A DNA stretch of 64,000 bases from Bradyrhizobium sp. RD5-C2. Lineage in GTDB: Bacteria; Pseudomonadota; Alphaproteobacteria; Rhizobiales; Xanthobacteraceae. The stretch's first letter is position 1, and each line of letters opens with the position of its first letter. The DNA is taken from NCBI RefSeq assembly GCF_019972155.1, contig NZ_BOVL01000020.1, forward strand, positions 344,147 through 408,146, written 5' to 3'. Below the pieces are notes generated by a model, which searched no databases, was not told the DNA's origin, and worked only from the letters and a program-made list of their open reading frames with translations. The position numbers and the translations under genes are program-made. Positions 1 through 8,227 of this stretch are shown in pieces.

Positions 1-231
1 GCGCTCAATCGCATCTGCGGCCTCAGAGAGCTCTTCAACGTCGTAGTGACGGATGAAGATGCCAGGTAAGCCCCCTGTAATGACAATGACTCGTACCGAT
101 GGGGCTATCCCTGCAGCGGTGACCGCATCGAACATCTCGGCCGCCCCGGCGACCGTCATGGTGCCGAACGGGGCGTTGGCATAGGTGATAACACGGACCG
201 CGCCGCGATCCTCGCTGGAAACAAGAGACAT
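1..231 (-). CDS. Crotonase (enoyl-CoA hydratase/isomerase) family protein, N-terminal part only
   Basis: The minus-strand frame is open from an ATG at 231 to the window edge, giving 77 residues. The translation begins MSLVSSEDRGAVRVITYANA, continues through a stretch predicted as beta-alpha-beta, and reaches VRVIVITGG. That is the usual start of a crotonase fold, where a short strand is followed by V-x-x-V-x-V-I-T-G-x-G. The normal FSxGxD oxyanion segment is here GIFIRHYDVEEL, so the family is clear but the substrate is not. The catalytic region lies outside the window. It is in the same orientation as the Liv-type binding protein at 601-1791, about 370 bases downstream of it, so co-transcription is possible but not shown. 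Confidence 0.75.
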   Translation of the reverse strand, partial: MSLVSSEDRGAVRVITYANAPFGTMTVAGAAEMFDAVTAAGIAPSVRVIVITGGLPGIFIRHYDVEELSEAADAIER

Positions 232-600
232 GGCCTACCCTCACCACGACGGCTCGCCGGACAGTCACGCATCGGCGGCGTACCGCCCAGGATGCGCTCG
301 GGCTCCGGACCGATCAAGACTTGGAGCGCCAATATTACCATTGCAGCCGAGCTGATTAGCCTCAGACTCCTGCCTCCCGGCATGCGTTTTTCCGACGCGC
401 GGGAGTTTCTGGAAATCGGACAACAGGCTCGCATTCTCGTAAAACCCGACGAAGGGTGCTTCGTTCTGGTCGAGCAGCTTCAGCGGCTCGAAGCAAAATA
501 AGGTCACCTTCCCATTGAGCGACATCGACCCCGCAGATGATCCCGGATCGGCATTTGATAGATGACCGCGAGCAATGCGCGGCCATCTTTCATGTTTCCC
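232..600. other. Gap between binding protein and crotonase gene, nothing convincing
   Basis: No convincing gene is seen in these 369 bases. An open frame on the minus strand (525 to 265, 86 codons) starts plausibly but has no recognisable family and no good ribosome binding site, so it may be a remnant. A weak inverted repeat (CCGCG and CGCGG around a 7-base loop, about 567-583) lies just after the stop codon of the binding-protein gene, but no T-run follows it. Confidence 0.4.
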
Positions 601-1791
601 CTACTTCACCTCGTCCCAACTGGTGCCGTTGAACTTCTGCAGTACCACGTATGTCACCACGCGATAGTCCGTCGGGCTTGTGTTGATCAGGCTGCCGGGC
701 AGCAGTAAGCCAAGGCGGAAGTTCTTCAGGTTCGCGGCCTGCTTCATGATGTTCTCCCGGGTCAGGTCGTCGCCGCACTGGCGCAGCACCTGCTCCAATG
801 TTTGAGCTACGGCATAGCCGGCCACGGTCAAGCTGTCGTTGGTATCGGTGCCAGGCATGTTCTCCTTCATCCAGGCCCTCCACGCAACGATATCAGGATC
901 GTTGGCCCAACGGGGATCGGTGGCATCCTTGATAAACCCCGCGGTCATGATGCCCACCGATTTATCGATCCCCGCAGGCTTGAAAGTCGCTCCGATTGAA
1001 GCCGCTCCAAGATGCAGGAAAGTCTCCGGCTTCCACTTCAGATCCCACATCTTGCTGATCGCCTGCGCCGCCTGCTTCGCGTACGTGAAGAGAAAAAGGG
1101 CATCAGCGCCCGCGTTCTGCAGGATCACCATCTGACTGTCGATGGTTGGATCGGTCGGCTGGAAACCCTGGACGCTGACAATCATCTTGTCGGCGTCCGG
1201 CCCAAGCCCGTCCTTGAGGCCGGCGATCAAGTCCTTGCCGAAATCGTCGTTCTGATAGAGGATTCCGATTTTCGGATGGGGGTTATGGGCTAGCAGGCTG
1301 CTGGCATAGAATTTCGCTTCGTCGTGGAGGTTGGGCTGCCACCCCATCGTCCAGTGAAAATGCTCGGGGTCGTTGAGCGCCGACGAGCCTGCGGCCGGAA
1401 ACAGTTGCGGCACGCCCTGCTTATTGAGATAAGGACGGATCGCCATGTTCAACGGCGTGCCGAGTACGCCGAAGATCAACGCGACCTCGTCACCCTCGAC
1501 CAGGCTCCGAACGTTCTCGACCGCTTTCGGCGGCGAATAGCCGTCGTCCCGGCTGATGAAAGTGATCTTGCGGCCGTTGATACCGCCCTTGGTGTCGTTC
1601 AACCACTTGAAGTAGGCCGCTTCGGTCTTGCCGAGCACCCCATAGGCCGAGGCGGGTCCGCTGTAGGCGATCGTCTGCCCAACCTTGATCTCGCTATCGC
1701 TGACACCGGGACCATACTTTTTCTCAGCCAGAGCCTGCTGAGCAAACAAAACGAACGCCGCGCCGATCAGCGCGGTGACGCGAATGGACAT
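601..1791 (-). CDS. ABC transporter periplasmic substrate-binding protein, Leu/Ile/Val-binding family
   Basis: This 396-residue protein should be an exported type I periplasmic binding protein that delivers its ligand to a Liv/HAAT-type ABC importer. It starts MSIRVTALIGAAFVLFAQQALA, a signal peptide with an AxA cleavage site, followed by the mature opening VSDSEIKVGQTIAYSGPAS that is typical of the family. The ATG at 1791 is chosen over an upstream in-frame start at 1845 because GGAGGA lies a few bases before it and the signal peptide then begins correctly. No permease or ATPase gene adjoins it, so it either works with a transporter elsewhere or lends specificity to the LivHMGF set at 7.5-10.8 kb. 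Its ligand cannot be read from the sequence. Confidence 0.85.
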   Translation of the reverse strand: MSIRVTALIGAAFVLFAQQALAEKKYGPGVSDSEIKVGQTIAYSGPASAYGVLGKTEAAYFKWLNDTKGGINGRKITFISRDDGYSPPKAVENVRSLVEGDEVALIFGVLGTPLNMAIRPYLNKQGVPQLFPAAGSSALNDPEHFHWTMGWQPNLHDEAKFYASSLLAHNPHPKIGILYQNDDFGKDLIAGLKDGLGPDADKMIVSVQGFQPTDPTIDSQMVILQNAGADALFLFTYAKQAAQAISKMWDLKWKPETFLHLGAASIGATFKPAGIDKSVGIMTAGFIKDATDPRWANDPDIVAWRAWMKENMPGTDTNDSLTVAGYAVAQTLEQVLRQCGDDLTRENIMKQAANLKNFRLGLLLPGSLINTSPTDYRVVTYVVLQKFNGTSWDEVK

Positions 1792-2313
1792 TGGCTTCCT
1801 CCGGATTTTCTTTGTTTTAGCGCAGCAATTTTGATCGAACGCCACCGGCTTGGCAATGACCGCGCAGGCTCATATCGCCCAAGAGCGACAGCTAGTCTTT
1901 CGCGAAGCTTGAACCGGCCTTAAGCCAACCGGAAGCATCTAAGCGGTCGTCGGAAAACACCTGGAGTAGTGCAAGATTGGTTGGTGAGCAGCGGATGAGC
2001 TTCCCCCGTCGACCGCGTCTCATTGGAAACCAGGTACCACGACCGCGACGACGATGCGTACTTCGCGATGATGCAGGTATCATGGTCGAAGATACCTGCG
2101 GAACGGATGCGGACGCGACAGCGACCTCGGACGTCGACATGGATCGTCTAACGTTCAAATCGCGAAGCCGCCCCCCGCTCCGGCCTCAAGCGGCTTGGGC
2201 TATGCATGCTGTGCAAGATACGTCCTACGGCTTGCACGGCGACTGGTTTATTGGACAAGCAGTGGAGCGGAGAGAGTGTGTCAATCCCCATTGAAAGATA
2301 ACGGACTTTTCGA

Positions 2314-2344
2314 CCTACTGGACCAAGGCCTACCATTGGACCAA
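2314..2344. promoter_or_regulatory. Operator-like direct repeat containing GGACCAA
   Basis: Two related sites, CCTACTGGACCAA (2314-2326) and CCTACCATTGGACCAA (2329-2344), lie in tandem. Read on the minus strand each contains TTGGTCCA, and the second includes the short palindrome TTGGTCCAA. Such sequences resemble operators of FCD-type GntR regulators. They would lie about 520 bases upstream of the binding-protein gene at 1791, which is far for a promoter operator. The function is an inference. Confidence 0.3.
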
Positions 2345-2470
2345 CCGCCAAATGCGGAGGTTTCGGCTCCAACAACAGCCAATTTGATCTTGAGCCGGGC
2401 GAGGACGGCCGGAGAGGCCTCAAGATGTGGCTTGGGTCCTGTCCAATTAGCCTGCAACAAGAAAATGGCC

Positions 2471-2486
2471 TCAGCGTATATGCTGA
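2471..2486 (-). terminator. Possible weak terminator after the long minus-strand operon
   Basis: TCAGC and GCTGA pair around a 6-base loop about 15 bases beyond the stop codon of the last ridA gene. On the minus strand the stem is followed within a few bases by ATTTTCTT. The stem is only 5 bp, so this is a weak candidate, noted because of its position at the end of a 12-gene run. Confidence 0.25.
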
Positions 2487-2501
2487 CTCGGTCTCGGTGC
2501 G

Positions 2502-2882
2502 TCATCGAGACGGCACGAATGCCACCGCCTCGATCTCCACGCGCGTGCCGATACCAAGGAGAGATCCGGCTCCGATGGCGGTGCTGGCCGGCGGCTCCCT
2601 GGCGTCCATGAATATTTCGACGCGAGCCCGGTTGAAGCCGTCATAGTCGGCGAGATCGGCCAGAAAGGCCGTGGTCTTCACGATATCCGACAGCGAGGCG
2701 CCATACTTGCCCAGCACGCGCGCGATGCGCTCGAAGATCCTGCGCGTCTGGAGCTCGATGTTATCGCGTGCGTCCTCATCGACGCAAAGGCTTCCTGACA
2801 AGAACAGCAGATCTCCACTCGGTCCGAGCGAGACGCGGCGGGCTGGTGAAAATCGCGGTCTGTTTTCCTGTGACGTCGACAT
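2502..2882 (-). CDS. RidA (YjgF/YER057c/UK114) family protein
   Basis: This 126-residue protein belongs to the RidA family of small trimeric enamine/imine deaminases or related hydrolases. Visible family features are the FLSGSLC strand, the QTRRIFERIARVLGKYGASLSDIVKTTAFL helix-strand region, and a C-terminal half ending in RVEIEAVAFVP, where the arginine and glutamate match the pocket region of the family. It is the last gene of a run of twelve closely spaced minus-strand genes, 26 bases after an enoyl-CoA hydratase gene. A second RidA gene lies in the same run (7093-7485). Two RidA proteins within a transport/CoA operon suggest a reactive enamine, imine or related intermediate in the pathway, which is an inference. 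Confidence 0.85.
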   Translation of the reverse strand: MSTSQENRPRFSPARRVSLGPSGDLLFLSGSLCVDEDARDNIELQTRRIFERIARVLGKYGASLSDIVKTTAFLADLADYDGFNRARVEIFMDAREPPASTAIGAGSLLGIGTRVEIEAVAFVPSR

Positions 2883-2908
2883 GAGACTGAACCTTCCTTT
2901 GATGTCGT

Positions 2909-3703
2909 CTACTTTTCAGCTGCTGTGGCGTTGGCAAAGGCCGGAGGCCGCCGTTCGGCGAAGGCACGAAGCCCCTCTTCCGCATCGGCCGTTTGAAGCA
3001 GTTGCCTTTGCAGAGCGCCTTCCAGAACCAACCCTTCCTCCAGCGAGCCGTCCAATCCGTACTGGACGGCTCGCTTCGCGGCCTTGACTGCGAGCGGCCC
3101 GTTCGCCGCGATGCGCTTGGCTACCGCAAAGGCGCTATCGAGTAGCGCGTCGGCAGTGACCACGCGGTTCACGAGGCCGATCCGCTCGGCGCGCTGCGCA
3201 TCGATCGGCTCACCGGTCAGGATCATCTCCAGGGCGCAGCCCATGGGGACGAGCCGCGGCAACCGCTGGGTACCGCCGCCGCCCGGCAGCACACCCCACC
3301 GCACCTCCGCCAGGCCAAACCGCGAGTCCGGCGTGCAGACGCGAATGTCGCACGCCATCGCCAGCTCTAGCCCGCCGGCGATGCAATGACCCTGGATCGC
3401 AGCGATGACCGGCTTGGTGATCTCGCCAGCGAGCGTCATGCCGCCGAAACTGATGGTGCTTTCCGTGCCATGCAGGGCGTGCTCGCGACGCCACGGCATA
3501 TACGTCTTCAGATCGCCGCCGGAACAGAAGGCACGGCCGCCCGCGCCGGTCAGGACAGCAACCAGCAAATTCGGGTCCGCCTCGAACTCCTTCCAGACCT
3601 CGGCGAGCGCACGATCGTGCTCGACATCGAGGGCGTTCATGGCGTCAGGCCGGTTGATCGTGACGAGGGCGACAGCGCCCTTTCGCTCAAAGTCGATGGA
3701 CAT
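2909..3703 (-). CDS. Enoyl-CoA hydratase/isomerase family protein
   Basis: This 264-residue crotonase probably hydrates a 2-enoyl-CoA. The N-terminus VALVTINRPDAMNALD, the oxyanion segment GGRAFCSGGDLKTY, and the second conserved block IQGHCIAGGLELAMACDIRV are all present at the usual positions, followed by FGLAEVRWGVLPGGGGTQRLPRLV. In that last block the glutamate of the usual catalytic region is retained. Length is normal for the family. It is 12 bases downstream of an ABC permease gene and 26 bases upstream of ridA, so it should be translated from the same message as the two transporters. The CoA ligase and acyl-CoA dehydrogenase needed to make its substrate are encoded on the divergent plus-strand run. 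Confidence 0.88.
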   Translation of the reverse strand: MSIDFERKGAVALVTINRPDAMNALDVEHDRALAEVWKEFEADPNLLVAVLTGAGGRAFCSGGDLKTYMPWRREHALHGTESTISFGGMTLAGEITKPVIAAIQGHCIAGGLELAMACDIRVCTPDSRFGLAEVRWGVLPGGGGTQRLPRLVPMGCALEMILTGEPIDAQRAERIGLVNRVVTADALLDSAFAVAKRIAANGPLAVKAAKRAVQYGLDGSLEEGLVLEGALQRQLLQTADAEEGLRAFAERRPPAFANATAAEK

Positions 3704-3715
3704 GATCTGTTTCCC

Positions 3716-4534
3716 TTAGGACCGCCCCTGAGGCATCAAGGCCCAGGATTCGAACGCGGCAAGCACCGCGTTGATGATGAAGCCGAACGAGCCGACGACC
3801 GCCAGCAGGCCGAAGACCTCGGCCGCGTTGAAATTGCGCTGCGCCATCAGCAGCAGCGCGCCGAGCCCCGGCATCAGTGTCAGCATCTCCGCGAGCAGCG
3901 ATACGATGATCGCCAGCGGCGCGGCGACGCGCACGCCCGTCAGGATCGACGGCAGCAGCGCCGGCAGGAAAATCTTCGTCACCTGCGCGATCGCACCGAG
4001 CTGGAGCGATCGCGCAACCTCGAGCAAGGTCGGATGCAGCGACCGCACGCCGGAGGTGGTATTGAGCAGAACCGGCCAGAGCGCCGCGAATACGATCACG
4101 GACAGCTTCATCTCTTGATTGACGCCGATGAGCAAGGCCGCCACCGGCACGATGGTGGGCGGCGGCAACGTGCGCAAGAATTCCAGCGTCGGCCCGAGAC
4201 ACCGCTCCAGAGCCGGTGAGGCGCCGATCAGCCCGCCGATGCCGACGCCCAGTCCCGTGGCAAGAACGAGGGCCGCGGCGACCGACTGGAACGTCGCCAG
4301 CACCGCGGGAGCAAGATCTCCCGCGCTGGTCCGGTCAATCAGGGCGGCCGCCCACGTCGACGGCGGCGGAAAATACGGTGAACGCGGATCGCCCAGCACC
4401 TGCCAGAGCAACAGCAAGACGATCAGCGGCAGCAACCCTTGCAGGGCCGACCATGTGTTGGCCGCCGCATGGATAGCCCATCGGCGTCCCCTGCCAGCGG
4501 CAATGGCTTGTGCGGGCGCGTTGGTTGCGATCAT
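3716..4534 (-). CDS. ABC transporter permease, NitT/TauT (SsuC/TauC) type
   Basis: This inner-membrane protein of 272 residues is one of two similar permeases in this transporter. About six membrane segments can be drawn, beginning at LLPLIVLLLLWQVLG, and the inner-membrane signature region reads FLPALLPSILTGVRVAAPLAIIVSLLAEML, matching the EAA loop of SsuC/TauC proteins. The start is taken at the ATG at 4534, whose ATGA overlaps the stop codon of the preceding permease gene; this implies translational coupling. An upstream in-frame start would lie inside that gene. The gene is followed 12 bases later by the enoyl-CoA hydratase gene. Confidence 0.87.
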   Translation of the reverse strand: MIATNAPAQAIAAGRGRRWAIHAAANTWSALQGLLPLIVLLLLWQVLGDPRSPYFPPPSTWAAALIDRTSAGDLAPAVLATFQSVAAALVLATGLGVGIGGLIGASPALERCLGPTLEFLRTLPPPTIVPVAALLIGVNQEMKLSVIVFAALWPVLLNTTSGVRSLHPTLLEVARSLQLGAIAQVTKIFLPALLPSILTGVRVAAPLAIIVSLLAEMLTLMPGLGALLLMAQRNFNAAEVFGLLAVVGSFGFIINAVLAAFESWALMPQGRS

Positions 4535-5316
4535 GATTGCTGAAGCTCCCGAATGCCGGGAAACAGCCGCGCGAAGGTCAGTCGCAGGCACGCGTTGAGG
4601 AGAACGCCGAGCGTGCCCGTCGCAACCAGATAGCCAAACATCAGGCCCGGCTGGAGGGCCTCCTGCGCGGTCACCAGCCCCCAGCCAAGCCCGGCCGGAT
4701 TGCCGACCATCTCCGCGATAACAGCGACGACGAGTGCGAGCCCGAGCGCGACGCGCGCGCCGACCATGGTCGCCGGCAATACTGCGGGAAGGATGACCTT
4801 ACCGAGCCGCTGTGTTCGCGACAGATGCAGCGTCGCGGCCGTATCGAGCAGCCTCGGGTGAATCGCCTTCGCCCCAGCGACGGCGTTGACGATGACCGGC
4901 CACACGCTCGCGAAGACGATCACGGCGATTTCCGTGGTGACGGTGAAACCGAACAGCAGAACCGCAACCGGAACGAACGCCACGGCCGGCAAGGGCCGGA
5001 GCAGCTCGAGCGATGCGCCGAAGAAGCGATGGACGATCGGCGAGAACGCGAGTGCGAGGCCTATGGCCGCGCCAAGCACGCTCGCGATCGCCCATCCGGC
5101 CAGCGCGCAGGCGATGGTGTGCACGGAATCGGCGATGATCTGGCCGGATCGGATCGCGCCGTAGAGCGCCTGGGCGATCTCCGTCGGCGCCGGCAGGAAT
5201 TCGAACCGGGTCGCGGCAGCCCTGACGCCGACTTCCCACGCCGCGAGAAGAACCAAAGCGGTCGCGAGCGCAGACGGGTTGAGCGCGCCCCTTGAGCGTC
5301 TAAGCATGGATCTCAT
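4531..5316 (-). CDS. ABC transporter permease, NitT/TauT type
   Basis: This is the first of two adjacent permeases (up to 261 residues) and presumably forms a heterodimer with its neighbour. The membrane segments and the EAA region (VILPAVLPATMVGARVALGLALVVAVIAEMVGN) are typical of SsuC/TauC. The start may be at 5316 or at a second ATG at 5307; both lie inside the 3' end of the ATPase gene, so the genes overlap and are probably coupled. Systems of this class import sulfonates, nitrate, pyrimidine precursors or aromatic acids, and nothing here fixes the ligand. Separate, non-identical permease subunits are less common than homodimers for this class. Confidence 0.87.
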   Translation of the reverse strand: MRSMLRRSRGALNPSALATALVLLAAWEVGVRAAATRFEFLPAPTEIAQALYGAIRSGQIIADSVHTIACALAGWAIASVLGAAIGLALAFSPIVHRFFGASLELLRPLPAVAFVPVAVLLFGFTVTTEIAVIVFASVWPVIVNAVAGAKAIHPRLLDTAATLHLSRTQRLGKVILPAVLPATMVGARVALGLALVVAVIAEMVGNPAGLGWGLVTAQEALQPGLMFGYLVATGTLGVLLNACLRLTFARLFPGIRELQQS

Positions 5317-6079
5317 GGCGAAACGCCTCGTAGAGCTGATGACGCAGCCGGAGATATTCGGGAAGCTCCTTGGTCTCGATCTGGTCGCGCGGCCGCGGCA
5401 GGTCGACGCGGATGCGCCGCGCGATGTGGGCCGGACTGCCTTTCAGGAGAATGATCGTATCGCTGAGATAGATCGCCTCCTCGATATCATGGGTTACGAA
5501 CAGCACGGTCGCGCCGGTTTCGGCCTGGACCGCCAGAAGCTGGTCCTGGAGCGAGGCCTTCGTCATCGCGTCCAGCGCGCCGAACGGCTCGTCCATCAAC
5601 AGCGCGCTCGGCTCCATGGCAAGCGCCCGGGCGATCTGCACCCGCTGCTGCATGCCGCCCGACAGCCGCCACGGGTATTCATCCTTGAACCGGTCGAGGC
5701 CGACCATGCGGATGGCATTCTGAACCTTGTTATCGAGCTCAGCGTCGCGCAGGCGCCCTTCCACGCCGAGCGCGACGTTTCTTCGCACGGTTCGCCACAT
5801 CAACAGGGCGTGCCCGTAGTCCTGGAACACCATGGCCATGCCGGGCACCGGTGATCGGACCTCCCGTCCCTCGTAAGCGGCACGACCGGAGCTGTAGGGC
5901 GTCAGCCCGGCCAGCGTCCGCAAAAGGGTGGTCTTTCCAGTGCCGGAGCCGCCGAGGATCGAGACGAACTCGCCTCGTCTGACCACTAGATCGAGATCCT
6001 CAATGATGCGGCGAACACCCGGCGCACCGGGCAGATCGATGCAAAGGCTCTCGCACTGAAAACTGGGTTGGGTTGTCAT
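5300..6079 (-). CDS. ABC transporter ATP-binding protein, NitT/TauT (SsuB/TauB) type
   Basis: This 259-residue cytoplasmic ATPase energises the two permeases encoded downstream. The Walker A motif GGSGTGKTT is near residue 43, the signature LSGGMQQRVQIARAL is mid-protein, and Walker B LLMDEPFGALD is followed by the switch histidine in VTHDIEEAI. Length and spacing are standard for SsuB/TauB. It begins 22 bases after the binding-protein gene and overlaps the next permease gene, so it is part of the same tightly packed operon. Confidence 0.9.
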   Translation of the reverse strand: MTTQPSFQCESLCIDLPGAPGVRRIIEDLDLVVRRGEFVSILGGSGTGKTTLLRTLAGLTPYSSGRAAYEGREVRSPVPGMAMVFQDYGHALLMWRTVRRNVALGVEGRLRDAELDNKVQNAIRMVGLDRFKDEYPWRLSGGMQQRVQIARALAMEPSALLMDEPFGALDAMTKASLQDQLLAVQAETGATVLFVTHDIEEAIYLSDTIILLKGSPAHIARRIRVDLPRPRDQIETKELPEYLRLRHQLYEAFRHEIHA

Positions 6080-6101
6080 GATCGCCGCCAGCCGTCCGGG
6101 G

Positions 6102-7046
6102 TCACTTCAGCACGAGGCTGGATGGGTTCAATTCTGCGGAGAGTTGCCCGGTCTCCCGCATCGCCTCGATCCACGCCGAGATGTGCGTTGCCGTCAGAGC
6201 TGTGCTGTACGTCGGCAGCACGATGTTCTCAATCACGTCCTTCGGCAGCCGGGTCCATTTGGCGAGGACCTCGCGCGCTTCGACCTCGTGAGCTGCGATA
6301 TATGCTCTCGCCTCTTCGAGGGCGGCGACATACCGCGCGATCGCTTCGGGATTGGCCCGCGCCCAGGTGCCGTTCGCCATCCAACTGGTCAGCGTAACGG
6401 GATCGCCGACCTGTAGCATCGGATCGCCAAGGTCGACGTGGCCCGCCTTGTTGAGCGCGCTGACGAACGGCTCAACCTCTTCGACTGCGTCGATACGTTG
6501 CGCCTTGAGCTGGTCCACCATGTTCGGGAACATCATCTCGATGAAGCGAACGCCTTTCGCATCCACCCCGCCGCGCTTGAGCGCAAGCAGAGTTGCGATG
6601 TGGACGACGCCGTTGATCGACGGCGTCCCGATCGTCTTGCCGATCAGCTGGCCGATCGAGGTGACGCCGGACTGTTTGCCGGCGATGAGGCGCATCTGCC
6701 GGTTGGCGGCGGTCTCAAGCGTATTGCCGCACACGCCGACGACATCGAGGCCGCTGGCTGCCGCCTTCACGATATCGATTGCGGTGGCACCCGAAATGTC
6801 CAGCTGGCGGCCGAGCGCACCGATCGTCGTGGAGAGGTTCTGGACCGACATGATTTCGACGTCGAGCCCCTTTTCCAGAAAGATGCCCTTGTCCTTCGCA
6901 ACCCAGAGCGGAAGCCAGGCCGACGAGATCACCGAAGCGACGCGGATCTTGATCGGTGCTGCGCCACCTTGCGCGAAGACACGCGATGGTTGGACTGCGG
7001 CCGTGCCGAGCAAGCCGAGTATCATGGAGCGCCGCGTGGGCATCAT
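6102..7046 (-). CDS. ABC transporter substrate-binding protein, NitT/TauT type
   Basis: This 314-residue exported binding protein (NMT1/THI5-like fold) is expected to capture the ligand of the adjacent importer. The N-terminus MMPTRRSMILGLLGTAAVQPSRVFA carries an arginine-containing n-region and a hydrophobic core ending in a signal peptidase site. The mature protein opens with PIKIRVASVISSAWLPLWVAKDKGIFLEKGLDVEI, a typical motif of these proteins. The ATG at 7046 is preceded by GGAGGAAAGC; the longer frame upstream has no such site. An adjacent second ATG at 7043 is also possible. It sits between a ridA gene and the ATPase gene. Confidence 0.87.
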   Translation of the reverse strand: MMPTRRSMILGLLGTAAVQPSRVFAQGGAAPIKIRVASVISSAWLPLWVAKDKGIFLEKGLDVEIMSVQNLSTTIGALGRQLDISGATAIDIVKAAASGLDVVGVCGNTLETAANRQMRLIAGKQSGVTSIGQLIGKTIGTPSINGVVHIATLLALKRGGVDAKGVRFIEMMFPNMVDQLKAQRIDAVEEVEPFVSALNKAGHVDLGDPMLQVGDPVTLTSWMANGTWARANPEAIARYVAALEEARAYIAAHEVEAREVLAKWTRLPKDVIENIVLPTYSTALTATHISAWIEAMRETGQLSAELNPSSLVLK

Positions 7047-7092
7047 GCTTTCCTCCGTGTTGTGCGTTATTGCTGTCGAGTGCGCCTGCCGT

Positions 7093-7485
7093 TCAGGCCG
7101 AAGCAAGCGCGACGGCTTCGATCTCCACCAGCAATCCGAAATGAAGGGACGCCACGCCGGCAACCACCCTCGCGGGCCGGATGTCGCCGATCCAATCGGC
7201 ATAGATCTGGTTGAAGACCGGCCAGGAGTTCATGTCGGTCACGTAAATGCGCACCTGGACGAGCCGGCTTCGGTTGGTCGCGGCAGCTTCCAGGCAGGCA
7301 TCGAGATTGGCGAGCACCTGCTCGGCTTGCTGCGCGAACGGCCGGTCGGTCATTGGCCTGCCATTCACGTCGACCGGAAGCTGCCCGGACACGAACACGA
7401 GGCCGGCGGCCGTGCAGGTGTGGGAATAATGACCAGCGGGCGGACGCAACCGCTCACTGTTTGCGAATATGATACTCTGCTGCAT
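7093..7485 (-). CDS. RidA (YjgF/YER057c/UK114) family protein
   Basis: This 130-residue protein shows the family blocks YSHTCTAAGLVFVSGQLPVDVNG, QAEQVLANLDACLEAA and RLVQVRIYVTDM, and ends with VEIEAVALA. It differs clearly from the other RidA in the run, so the two are probably not redundant. RidA proteins deaminate reactive enamine/imine intermediates or hydrolyse related small molecules. It lies between livF and the NitT-type binding-protein gene, linking the two ABC transporters into one run with gaps of 28 and 46 bases. Confidence 0.86.
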   Translation of the reverse strand: MQQSIIFANSERLRPPAGHYSHTCTAAGLVFVSGQLPVDVNGRPMTDRPFAQQAEQVLANLDACLEAAATNRSRLVQVRIYVTDMNSWPVFNQIYADWIGDIRPARVVAGVASLHFGLLVEIEAVALASA

Positions 7486-7513
7486 GGTGCTGCCTTCGAT
7501 GTCGGTCTTCAGT

Positions 7514-8227
7514 TCAGTAGAACTGCATCAGGACCTTGTTGTCCGCCAATGCTTCGGGACTGGTCTCGTGGATGATCGCGCCGGAGCGCATCACCAGCAC
7601 GCGATCCGATATCTTGAACGCTTCTTTCACATTCTGCTCTACTAGCAGGATCGACAGCCCGAGCTGCTGCTGAAGTTGCCGGATGGGCTGGAGCAGGTCC
7701 TGGAAAAGCTTCGGCGCCAGTCCGATCGACGGCTCGTCCATCAGGAGGCAGCGGGGACGGCTCAGCAGGGCGCGCGCGATGCTGACCATCTGCTGCTGTC
7801 CACCCGACAGCGTGCCCGCGCGGCGGGCGTGGAATGTCTTGATGCGGGGCAGGATCGACATCACCCACTCGATCCGCTCGGGCCGTTCCCGCTGCGGCAC
7901 GCCGGTTGCCCACATCGCGAGCTGGAAGATTTCATCGACGGTGAGGCCCGGAAAAATTCCGCGGCCTTCGGGCACAAGGCCAATGCCCAGGGCCGCCATC
8001 TTCTTCGGTTCCGGTTGATGCAGGCGCTGGCCGTCCACCGAGATCTCGCCGCCCTGGCGTGTGACCACGCCGAACAGCGCATTCATCAAGGTCGACTTGC
8101 CGGCGCCGTTGTGACCGACCAGGCAAAGCACCTCGTTCTTTCGGATCTGAAGGCTGATATCGTCGAGGACGACGCGGCCGCCGTAGCCGACCCGGAGATT
8201 GTCAACGCTGATGAGAGCATCGGTCAT
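7514..8227 (-). CDS. livF: High-affinity branched-chain amino acid type ABC transporter, ATPase LivF
   Basis: This 237-residue ATPase has Walker A GHNGAGKSTL, the LivF-type signature LSGGQQQMVSIARAL and Walker B LLMDEPSIGLAPKL, followed by LVEQNVKEAFKISDRVLVMRSG, which is diagnostic of LivF. The start is taken at the ATG at 8227, whose ATGA overlaps the livG stop codon. A much longer open frame continues upstream but only by running through livG out of frame. LivF pairs with LivG as the ATPase dimer of a HAAT-family importer. The substrate in this context is unknown and need not be an amino acid. Confidence 0.9.
   Translation of the reverse strand: MTDALISVDNLRVGYGGRVVLDDISLQIRKNEVLCLVGHNGAGKSTLMNALFGVVTRQGGEISVDGQRLHQPEPKKMAALGIGLVPEGRGIFPGLTVDEIFQLAMWATGVPQRERPERIEWVMSILPRIKTFHARRAGTLSGGQQQMVSIARALLSRPRCLLMDEPSIGLAPKLFQDLLQPIRQLQQQLGLSILLVEQNVKEAFKISDRVLVMRSGAIIHETSPEALADNKVLMQFY

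Larger units (their letters stand above)
1792..2501. other. 710-base non-coding gap with operator-like repeats
   Basis: No open frame here has a recognisable product or a good start. The gap holds a pair of direct repeats containing GGACCAA (2314-2344, listed separately) and a small hairpin just after the ridA gene (2471-2486). The repeats look like binding sites for a GntR/FCD-type regulator, but no such gene is in the window. The gap may contain the promoter of the binding-protein gene at 601-1791 and decayed sequence. Confidence 0.4.

Noticed and set aside
265-525. 86-codon minus-strand open frame starting MSLNGKV
   Set aside because: No family resemblance, no convincing ribosome binding site, and low-complexity C-terminal part; kept only as a possible remnant in the gap description.
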